Shown in pieces: positions 7,332 to 14,364 of a DNA stretch of 21,430 nt; position 1 is the stretch's first letter, and every line of letters begins with the position of its first letter. The DNA lies in the NCBI GenBank assembly GCA_937900565.1, contig CALCFG010000036.1:1-21430 (forward strand). Direction: 5' to 3'. This DNA comes from an uncultured Erysipelotrichaceae bacterium. GTDB lineage: Bacteria; Bacillota_I; Bacilli_A; Erysipelotrichales; Erysipelotrichaceae. The position numbers were made by a program, and so were the translations under genes. Under the pieces are notes generated by a model. That model was not told the origin of the DNA. It made no database searches and saw nothing but the letters and a program-made list of their open reading frames with translations.

Positions 7332-9955
7332 TATTTTGCCTCATACCAATCGGACCCGAATTGACATTCTGCTTTTAAAGGTACCGATAAATGCATCGCA
7401 TTTTCCATTGTTTCTTTAACTAATTTAGCCATTATTTCTTTTTCTTCTTCCACAACATCAAAAATTAATTCATCATGTACTTGCAATAACATTTTACTTT
7501 TGACATTAGCTTGTTTCATGGCTTTATCCACTTTAATCATAGCAATTTTTATTAAGTCTGCCGCACTGCCTTGAATTGGTGCATTCATGGCAGCACGTTT
7601 ACCAAAGGAGCGCATCGTAAAGCTTTTATCATGAATTTCTGGGATTTCTCTGCGACGATTGGTAATGGTTTTAACATAACCATTTTTATCGCAGAAATCC
7701 ACGATAGAATTCATATATTGTTGAATACCTGGATAGGTTTGTAAGTATTTATCGATAAATGCTTGTGCTGCTTTGCGCGTTATTCCTAATTGAGTAGCAA
7801 GCCCAAAATCACTAATTCCATAAACAATACCAAAGTTAACCGCTTTAGCTTGACGGCGATGGTTACTATCCACTTCGTCAGCAGCTAGTCCAAAAACATC
7901 CATGGCTGTTTTAGTATGAATATCTATCCCTTGGTGGAAGGCATCAATCATTTTAGATTCATTGGCCATATGAGCTAACATTCTTAACTCAACTTGCGAA
8001 TAATCACAACTCAACAATAAATGATTATCACTCGGTACAAAAGCTTTACGAATTTGTTTACCTTGTTCATCCCTTACGGATATATTTTGTAAATTAGGAT
8101 CCGAGCTACTTAATCGCCCAGTTTGTGTTGCAGCTTGATTGAATGTAGTATGAATTTTTGCATCTTTACTAATAAATTTTTCTAATCCCAACGCATAAGT
8201 ACTATAAATTTTACCCAGTTTACGATAGTCCAATAAATAATCAATAACTTCATGTTGCCCAACTAGATTTTCCAATACTTCTGCACTGGTGGAACGTTTT
8301 TTGTTATTGGTAGTTGGTAAATTAAGTTGATCGAATAATACGCTACCCAATTGTTTTGGAGAATTAATATTAAATGTACAACCACAAGCTTGATAAATAT
8401 TTGCTTCTAATGTTTTGATTTGTATATTTAAAGTATCCGCCAATTGACGTAACGTTTCCACTTTAACGCAAATACCTTGGATTTCCATCTGTGCTAAGAT
8501 ATGCATTAATGGCATCTCAACATCATTATATAAAGAAACACACTCAAAACTTTGAATAATTGGTAAACATTGATCCATTAATGTTAAGCAATCATCAATC
8601 ATGTGCGAACAATATGTATACGCTAATTGATCATCGCGCATTTTTGGTTTGTCAAATTTACCATACAATTGTTCTCGACTAATATTATTTTTTAAACCAA
8701 AGCGTTGGGAAATTTTAGCACTGCTAGTGGCAGTGGAATCACTAAGGCTAGCTAAAATCATCGGATCATCACTGATTCCTTTTAACTCAATACCTTCTTG
8801 ATGCAATGACACTATGGCACTTTTGGCATCATAGACAATTTTCAATATGGAATCGTTGGTTAAATAATCCATTAATGCATTATCATTTTTTACATCATTA
8901 AAATAAATGAATTGCTTTTTATTTCGATTACCGACTGCTAATCCAAATACCTCAACACCGCCATAAAGTTCACTGTTATGATCAACCACAACCACATTAT
9001 TATTAACCAATAATGAAGAATCAATGGAAGTTACCACTTCCATTTCAACATCTACACATTCTTGATCATTAGCACTTAAATTAATTTTTGATTCAATACG
9101 CGATGCCAAAGCATTCATTTCATATTTAATAAAGAAATCATACAGTGTGGCATAATTTAAATTTAGTAAACAATCCTTTACGGTAAAAGGTAAATCACAA
9201 TCTGTTTTTATTGTGACTAATTGTTTACATATATTCGCCAATTCAATATTTTCAGCTATTGTTTTTCCGACTTTCCCTTTAATGGAATCACTATTTTCAA
9301 TAATATTTGCTAAGCTACCATATTGTTTTAATAAATTAGTGGCAGTCTTTTCACCAATACCAGGAAGTCCTGGAATATTATCACTTTTATCCCCTTGTAA
9401 CGCTTTAAAATCAATGAATTGTTGCGGTGTTAAATCGTATTTTTCTTTTAAAGCCGTTAGATTCATGATTTCTTGATTACTCATTCCTTTGGCTAACAAA
9501 TGGACAGAAGTTGAATCGGAAATACATTGCAATAAATCACGATCACTGGTAAAAATGTGCGCATGCCCAATCGATTCACTTTGTTTGGCTAATGTGCCAA
9601 CTATATCATCCGCTTCATAAGCATCACTTTCATACCGTTTAATACCAAAAGCATCTAAAAATTCCCTTGCAACAGAAAACTGTTGCACTAATTCAGGCTC
9701 TGTTTCTTTCCGCTTTCCTTTATATTCTGGAAACATTTGATGACGAAATGTCGATTTACCGGCATCAAAAGCAACACACATATAATCCGGTTGTTCCGTT
9801 TCGATACATTTCATTAACATTTGCGAAAATGCAAAAATAGCATTGGTGGAAACACCAAAGCTAGTTTGCATTTTAAATCCTGAACGGCCATTACTTGTTG
9901 CAAAATATGCACGAAATAGCAATGAATTCCCATCCACTAATACTACTTTTGCCAT
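7331..9955 (-). CDS. polA: DNA polymerase I
   Basis: Pol I carries out Okazaki-fragment processing and repair synthesis. The N-terminal ~290 residues are the 5' nuclease domain (VDGNSLLFRAYFA at 7-19, DDIVGTLA, TSDRDLLQ, GDKSDNIPG). The middle holds a degenerate 3'-5' exonuclease-like domain in which most DEDD carboxylates cannot be found by eye, as in Bacillus-type Pol I, so proofreading is probably absent. The polymerase domain has motif A DYSQVELRM (Asp651), motif B with Arg700, Lys704, Phe708 and Tyr712 on the O-helix, and motif C VHDE (His827, Asp828, Glu829). Length 874 is typical. GGAAGGA upstream overlaps the stop of the preceding lipoprotein gene, which ends 6 bases away, so the two are co-transcribed. 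Confidence 0.98.
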   Translation of the reverse strand: MAKVVLVDGNSLLFRAYFATSNGRSGFKMQTSFGVSTNAIFAFSQMLMKCIETEQPDYMCVAFDAGKSTFRHQMFPEYKGKRKETEPELVQQFSVAREFLDAFGIKRYESDAYEADDIVGTLAKQSESIGHAHIFTSDRDLLQCISDSTSVHLLAKGMSNQEIMNLTALKEKYDLTPQQFIDFKALQGDKSDNIPGLPGIGEKTATNLLKQYGSLANIIENSDSIKGKVGKTIAENIELANICKQLVTIKTDCDLPFTVKDCLLNLNYATLYDFFIKYEMNALASRIESKINLSANDQECVDVEMEVVTSIDSSLLVNNNVVVVDHNSELYGGVEVFGLAVGNRNKKQFIYFNDVKNDNALMDYLTNDSILKIVYDAKSAIVSLHQEGIELKGISDDPMILASLSDSTATSSAKISQRFGLKNNISREQLYGKFDKPKMRDDQLAYTYCSHMIDDCLTLMDQCLPIIQSFECVSLYNDVEMPLMHILAQMEIQGICVKVETLRQLADTLNIQIKTLEANIYQACGCTFNINSPKQLGSVLFDQLNLPTTNNKKRSTSAEVLENLVGQHEVIDYLLDYRKLGKIYSTYALGLEKFISKDAKIHTTFNQAATQTGRLSSSDPNLQNISVRDEQGKQIRKAFVPSDNHLLLSCDYSQVELRMLAHMANESKMIDAFHQGIDIHTKTAMDVFGLAADEVDSNHRRQAKAVNFGIVYGISDFGLATQLGITRKAAQAFIDKYLQTYPGIQQYMNSIVDFCDKNGYVKTITNRRREIPEIHDKSFTMRSFGKRAAMNAPIQGSAADLIKIAMIKVDKAMKQANVKSKMLLQVHDELIFDVVEEEKEIMAKLVKETMENAMHLSVPLKAECQFGSDWYEAK

Positions 9956-9961
9956 ATTGAA

Positions 9962-10960
9962 TTATCCTTCCCGAAAGGTCAACATTGTTTCTAATGCTGC
10001 TAAATTTTCATACATCAGTGTTAAATAATCTTTATTACCTTCCGATTGCGCACTGGTAAGAGAAGATAAATTATTTAAATCCACACGTATTAAGCCTAAT
10101 TCATCCATTAAAGTAAGCGCCATTTCATTCATTGCATCACTCATATTGGATTCATACGCATAATATTTAACATTATCAGCTAAAATCCGCTGTTTAATAT
10201 ATTCCAATTGACTTTCACTTGGCAATACCCCGTATTGACTCAATACCAACGGATACACTTGGACACCATAGGCTTTTTGCCAACTTCCAAATGAATTGGT
10301 CGTAGACACAAATTTAATTTCCATATTTTCTTCTTGCATTTGTGATGATAGTTTTTGGAATTGAGCATCCAAACGAACTAAATCTAACTTTAAGTTATCA
10401 AAGTTTTGTTTAAATGTAGATGCTAAATCCGGATACATCTCTACCAGTTTTGAATAAATAGAATCAGCCATTGATAACATCGTAATCGGATGAATCCATA
10501 AATTTAAATCAAAATACGGCATATCAATGTTAGTGAATGTATCTTGCGTATAATATGGTCTTTCCAAATACGAAACAATATGATTATCTTCATAAACCGG
10601 AATATAACGTTGGCTTAAATAAATAGCATTTAATCCAGATAAATCTGCGTCTTTAACTACGCCTTCTTTCACATATTTATCAAACACAATGGAATAAGGT
10701 TCTATATCACCCACATGAAAAAGTACTTCGCTATTTTCCAATATAGAGACATAATCTTCTTTTAAAGTGGCTATCTGCATCGTACTTTCATCATTTTGAA
10801 TACTTACGGCATGCACATAATCCCCACCAATACGATTAATCAAATACCCTATTGGGTAATTCGTGTAAGCCACTTGGGTCTTTTGTATTTGACACCCACT
10901 TAAAAGTATCATGAACATTGGTAATATAAATAAAATAATTTTTCTGAACAATTTTTTCAT
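9962..10960 (-). CDS. ZnuA-family (cluster A-I) substrate-binding lipoprotein with altered metal site
   Basis: A membrane-anchored extracytoplasmic protein. The signal peptide has KKLFRK, a hydrophobic core and the lipobox LLSGC, with Cys23 as the lipidated residue. The body follows zinc/manganese ABC-transporter binding proteins: VAYTNYPIGYLINRIGG (30-46), a VLFHVGDIEPY segment, a DxxxW motif, a long linking helix (about 159-211), a TxxxF...AYG motif and an ESNMS motif. However, the three histidines that bind metal appear replaced: the usual DPHxW is DLNLW (Asn153), the usual THxAF-type site is TTNSF (Asn222), and the first His region carries Thr60. The acidic fourth ligand is kept as Glu270. 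No permease or ATPase gene is nearby. It lies 6 bases before polA. It has no Shine-Dalgarno; see the promoter next to its start. Confidence 0.85.
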   Translation of the reverse strand: MKKLFRKIILFILPMFMILLSGCQIQKTQVAYTNYPIGYLINRIGGDYVHAVSIQNDESTMQIATLKEDYVSILENSEVLFHVGDIEPYSIVFDKYVKEGVVKDADLSGLNAIYLSQRYIPVYEDNHIVSYLERPYYTQDTFTNIDMPYFDLNLWIHPITMLSMADSIYSKLVEMYPDLASTFKQNFDNLKLDLVRLDAQFQKLSSQMQEENMEIKFVSTTNSFGSWQKAYGVQVYPLVLSQYGVLPSESQLEYIKQRILADNVKYYAYESNMSDAMNEMALTLMDELGLIRVDLNNLSSLTSAQSEGNKDYLTLMYENLAALETMLTFREG

Positions 10961-10967
10961 ACACCAA

Positions 10968-10976
10968 ATTATACCA
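10968..10976 (-). promoter_or_regulatory. Extended -10 promoter abutting the lipoprotein start codon
   Basis: The minus strand reads TGGTATAAT, a perfect extended -10, with only seven bases between it and the ATG at 10960. Counting the last T as position -7, transcription would start at 10961 or on the A of the ATG, giving a leaderless mRNA. There is no ribosome-binding site between them. No -35 is seen at normal spacing. A promoter here would drive the lipoprotein-polA-mutM-coaE-dnaB-dnaI operon. Confidence 0.55.
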
Positions 10977-11075
10977 TCATAATCACGGTTATGTTGCCAA
11001 AGCCTATAATTAAATATTTCTTAGTTTAGTTAAATAATTTATCAATCGAGATATTCTCAGAATGAGGCTACCCCA

Positions 11076-11103
11076 TTTATACCAACTTTCTATAATTAAT
11101 CAA
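11076..11103 (-). promoter_or_regulatory. Second candidate promoter for the lipoprotein-polA operon
   Basis: TTGATT (11103-11098) overlaps the radC stop region and is 16 bases from an extended -10, TGGTATAAA (11084-11076), on the minus strand. Transcription from here would begin near 11069 and give a leader of about 108 bases. No strong terminator separates radC from this point, so read-through from radC is also possible. No Zur-type palindrome is visible in 10961-11095. Confidence 0.45.
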
Positions 11104-11782
11104 TCATATTATGTTCATTGAATGAAAAATAGTTATTATGAGAAACGATTATATGATCAACAACCTGCATATCCATAAGTTGAGCTGCTTGAGCTAATTT
11201 TTGTGTTAAAAAAATATCCGCATTGCTTGGATTAACTTCTCCACTGGGATGATTATGCGCAATAATAAGCGTTGAGCTATTTAAGGTTAACGCTTGTTTA
11301 AATATTTCTCGCGGGTAGGCACCCACGCAATCCAAAGTGCCTTGGCTAATTTCGACCACATCTAAGATTGCGCATGCATTATTTAAGTAAAAGACAACAA
11401 ACACTTCACGTTGCATTTGGCCATAATGCACGCGCATATAATCAACAATAGGATCTGGATTATCCGCACGAATTACTTGCCGCATGACTTGCGCTTTTGT
11501 AAGCCGTTTAGCAATTTCAAATACAGCCAATAATTCAATGGCTTTAACATTGGAAATACCAGGATAATGGATTAATTGTTCCATGGAAAGACTCACCAAT
11601 TGCGCCAAATCTATATCTTTTAATAGATTAGCAGCAATATCCAAACAACTTACTTTGGCTGTTCCTGTTCGAATAATAATCGCTATTAGCTCTTCATCAC
11701 TTAAACTATTCACCCCATAACGTTGGCATTTTTCTCGCGGGCGTAATGCGGTGTCTAAATTTTTAATTTTCATCACTTTCAT
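11096..11782 (-). CDS. radC: RadC-family JAB1/MPN-domain protein
   Basis: RadC proteins carry an N-terminal helix-hairpin-helix region and a C-terminal JAMM metalloprotease-like domain; the name reflects an old repair phenotype and the true biochemical role is unsettled. RPREK, SDEELIAIIIRTGT and the HhH-like YPGISNVKAIELLA are present. The JAMM residues are complete: Glu in REVFVVF, the HNHPSG pair of histidines and Ser, then Asp in SNAD. Start choice is uncertain. The frame opens with TTG at 11797, six bases after the MATE stop; ATGs follow at 11782 and 11773, and family alignment favours one of these two. None has a clear Shine-Dalgarno, so expression may depend on coupling to the upstream gene. 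Confidence 0.93.
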   Translation of the reverse strand: MKVMKIKNLDTALRPREKCQRYGVNSLSDEELIAIIIRTGTAKVSCLDIAANLLKDIDLAQLVSLSMEQLIHYPGISNVKAIELLAVFEIAKRLTKAQVMRQVIRADNPDPIVDYMRVHYGQMQREVFVVFYLNNACAILDVVEISQGTLDCVGAYPREIFKQALTLNSSTLIIAHNHPSGEVNPSNADIFLTQKLAQAAQLMDMQVVDHIIVSHNNYFSFNEHNMID

Positions 11783-11803
11783 TAGAGGAAGAAACAACAG
11801 TGA

Positions 11804-13159
11804 TTACTTAGAAGTAACGTTACTTTTATATTGCATTGCTAAATCATTAATAATCTTATGATAAACAATAAGTAAAACAATCTCTGCAAAGCTCCACGCA
11901 AATGGACCATTTAAACAAATAAATGAGTAAGAAGCAATGTTTATACCAATTATTGCGACAATTCCTCGTCCAACCAGTTCTGCAATACCTGCAAGCATTG
12001 GCATAAAGCCATATCCTAATCCTTGAATGCCATTACGGTAAACGTTCACAATGGTTAATGGAATCAAAAATAATGCACACCATTTTAAATATATATCAAC
12101 ATAACCCATTAAAACTTCCACATTTTCACTCACAAATAACGATGTAAAATACTTACCATATAAAGCCATTAAAAAGCCAAAGACAATTCCATAAATGTAC
12201 CCAATAATGGCTGCACTTTTAAACCCTTGCTTCACCCGTTTAATATCATTGGCACCGATATTTTGCGCTGCAAAAGTCGCCATGGTTGTCCCTAAGGCAC
12301 CATAAGCTTGCGTTACCAATTGTTCAATCTTACTTGCAGAAGTATAAGCAGCCATATAAATAGGACCTAACATATTTAAAGCCACTTGAATCATCGTGGT
12401 ACCAATGGCAGTAATGGAATATTGCAACGCCATTGGGATACCCACCATTAGTTGTCGTAACATATAATCTTTATTCGTTACTGTATGATGCCAATTAAAA
12501 TGCAATAATTTAACTTTATTCATAATATATGCAAAACTGGCAATAGCGGCGATTAATTGCGATATGACAGTGGCAATAGCCGCACCAGCTGTCCCTAACG
12601 GAATTACAGCTACCAATAAATAATCAAGAATAATATTTAATCCTGCAGATAATACTAAAAAATATAGTGGTGTTTTACTATCCCCTAATCCTCTTAATAA
12701 ACACGATAAGTAGTTATAAGCCACTTGGGCTACAATACCATAACTAATAATAATGATGTAATCATAAGCATAATCAAAAGTTTCCATCGGCGTTTGCATT
12801 AAATGCAATAAAGGTTTCATAAAAACAATACAGATAATGGTCATTATCAATGTAATGATGCCATTTAGGATCACTGCTGATTTAATACTTTCATGCACTC
12901 CTTGCAAGTCATTGGCACCATAACGTTGGCTCGTTAGTACGGTAAAACCTAAAGTCATACCCGATACTAAGCCAAAAATTAAAAACATAATCGTACCCGT
13001 CGATCCTACCCCTGCTAAAGCATTGGTACCTACGAATTGACCAACAATGATCGTATCGACCATGTTATAAAACTGTTGAAAAACATTACCTAGAAAAATA
13101 GGCAATGTGAAGAATAGAATACTTTTCGTCACATTTTGTTTTGTTAAATCATTTTGCAT
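11804..13159 (-). CDS. MATE-family multidrug/sodium antiporter
   Basis: A 451-residue polytopic membrane protein of the MATE efflux family, which exports cationic drugs or metabolites in exchange for Na+ or H+. The N-terminal PIFLGNVFQQFYNMVDT and IIVGQFVGTNALAGVG stretch is the typical first-helix signature, and about 12 hydrophobic segments follow in two repeated halves. Glycine-rich loops such as LLRGLGDSKTPLY and VYRNGIQGLGYGF are the paired MATE signatures in the two halves. Substrate cannot be told from sequence. AGGGGTG lies ten bases upstream of the ATG. The preceding gene ends in a strong terminator only about 30 bases upstream, leaving hardly any room for a promoter of its own. Confidence 0.95.
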   Translation of the reverse strand: MQNDLTKQNVTKSILFFTLPIFLGNVFQQFYNMVDTIIVGQFVGTNALAGVGSTGTIMFLIFGLVSGMTLGFTVLTSQRYGANDLQGVHESIKSAVILNGIITLIMTIICIVFMKPLLHLMQTPMETFDYAYDYIIIISYGIVAQVAYNYLSCLLRGLGDSKTPLYFLVLSAGLNIILDYLLVAVIPLGTAGAAIATVISQLIAAIASFAYIMNKVKLLHFNWHHTVTNKDYMLRQLMVGIPMALQYSITAIGTTMIQVALNMLGPIYMAAYTSASKIEQLVTQAYGALGTTMATFAAQNIGANDIKRVKQGFKSAAIIGYIYGIVFGFLMALYGKYFTSLFVSENVEVLMGYVDIYLKWCALFLIPLTIVNVYRNGIQGLGYGFMPMLAGIAELVGRGIVAIIGINIASYSFICLNGPFAWSFAEIVLLIVYHKIINDLAMQYKSNVTSK

Positions 13160-13182
13160 ACGCTTACAACACCCCTAATAAA

Positions 13183-13212
13183 GAACAAAAACTTCACGCA
13201 ATGTGAAGTTTT
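13183..13212 (-). terminator. Intrinsic terminator between the AI-2E-family gene and the MATE gene
   Basis: A perfect 10-bp stem (AAAACTTCAC at 13188-13197 with GTGAAGTTTT at 13203-13212, loop of five) begins 7 bases after the upstream stop and is followed on the minus strand by TTTTTGTTCTT. It lies entirely between the two genes and may work as a partial terminator that lowers MATE and radC expression. Confidence 0.8.
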
Positions 13213-13218
13213 ATAAAA

Positions 13219-14355
13219 TTATTTTAATCTTACTTTTGTATCATTCAATCCTTTTTTACTTAATTTTTCATCTATTAATTCTTTACCAATAGCATAGATG
13301 GTCGCAAAGACTGGGACTCCCAAAAACATTCCCAAAAAGCCAAACACTCCGCCAAAAATTAAGATACTAAATAAAATCCAAAATGGTTGCAATTTAACAC
13401 TATCCCCTAAAATATATGGGCCTAAAATATTGCCATCAAATTGTTGGATAATTAAAATCATAATCAAGAATTTAACGCATTGCATTGGATCAATTAGTAA
13501 CAACAATACGGCACATGGAATCGCCCCAAAAAAAGGACCAAAATAAGGAATAACATTGGTAATACCAACCACCACGGCAATTAATGCTGAATATTCAATT
13601 TTAAATAACGATAATGTAATGAATGTAATTATTCCTATGATTAAACTATCCAATAATTTACCGGTAATGAATTTATCAAACATCTTTCCAGATAGTTTAG
13701 CCACATGTAGCATCCAATCCGCTTGTTTTTCATTTACTGTTGAATAAAGTATTTTCTTAATTTGGAAACCAAAGCGTTCCCTATCCAACAAATAGAAGAA
13801 CGTTAAGAAAAATCCTAAGATTAAGTTAATGGTAATGGTAATGACAGAATAGCCTGTTGCCATAATGCTTGGCAACGCTGTTTTCCCAAAATTAATCAAC
13901 CACGTTGCCACATCATCACTGAATCCAACCGCCCATTCAAGTAAGGCATACAATTCAGGATATTGAGAATATTGCTCAATGAATTTACTGACTTGTTCAA
14001 CATACATTGGTATGGAACTTCCGGCTTTAATGATTTCTGGAATTACTAGTAAAAGTAAGAATACAATTACTGCAATAAAGAAAATAATGGTAAATAAAGT
14101 GACGATTTTACGTTTGGTTCTTTGTTTGATGTGCCAATGACTCAATAGCTTATTTTCGAAAAAGCGAGCCAAAGGCAACATGCATAAGGCAATTAAGAAG
14201 CCATAGAAAAAAGGTGAAAGAATATTGGCCAATTGTTTAACATAACCCCATACGGTTGCCCCATGGGAAAATATCAAATAAAAAGAGACTATCGTTATTC
14301 CTGCCAATATGGCAACTTTTAAATTTTGTTGTTTATCTTCGGGTAAATTTCTCAT
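13219..14355 (-). CDS. AI-2E family transporter (PF01594-type) membrane protein
   Basis: A polytopic inner-membrane protein with about eight hydrophobic segments. The conserved NVIPYFGPFFGAIP stretch (267-280) and the C-terminal GGVFGFLGMFLGVPVFA are the landmarks of the AI-2E/PerM/YtvI family, whose members have been linked to autoinducer-2 export or Na+/H+ exchange; the substrate here is unknown. A long extracytoplasmic-type segment with SSIPMYVEQVSKFIEQYSQYPE lies in the N-terminal half, as is usual. The frame opens with a GTG at 14364 immediately after the pcrA stop, but the ATG at 14355 has AGGTG six bases away and is preferred. It is co-transcribed with pcrA and followed by a terminator. 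Confidence 0.92.
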   Translation of the reverse strand: MRNLPEDKQQNLKVAILAGITIVSFYLIFSHGATVWGYVKQLANILSPFFYGFLIALCMLPLARFFENKLLSHWHIKQRTKRKIVTLFTIIFFIAVIVFLLLLVIPEIIKAGSSIPMYVEQVSKFIEQYSQYPELYALLEWAVGFSDDVATWLINFGKTALPSIMATGYSVITITINLILGFFLTFFYLLDRERFGFQIKKILYSTVNEKQADWMLHVAKLSGKMFDKFITGKLLDSLIIGIITFITLSLFKIEYSALIAVVVGITNVIPYFGPFFGAIPCAVLLLLIDPMQCVKFLIMILIIQQFDGNILGPYILGDSVKLQPFWILFSILIFGGVFGFLGMFLGVPVFATIYAIGKELIDEKLSKKGLNDTKVRLK

Positions 14356-14364
14356 AAATTTCAC

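Noticed and set aside
11051..11058. Possible terminator after radC built on the GAGA-TCTC inverted repeat.
   Set aside because: The stem is only 4 bp with no T-run on the minus strand, so radC transcripts may run on.
10961..11095. Possible zinc-responsive (Zur) operator upstream of the ZnuA-like gene.
   Set aside because: No Zur-type inverted repeat can be found; AT-rich near-repeats here have no clear symmetry. This agrees with the loss of metal ligands in the protein.
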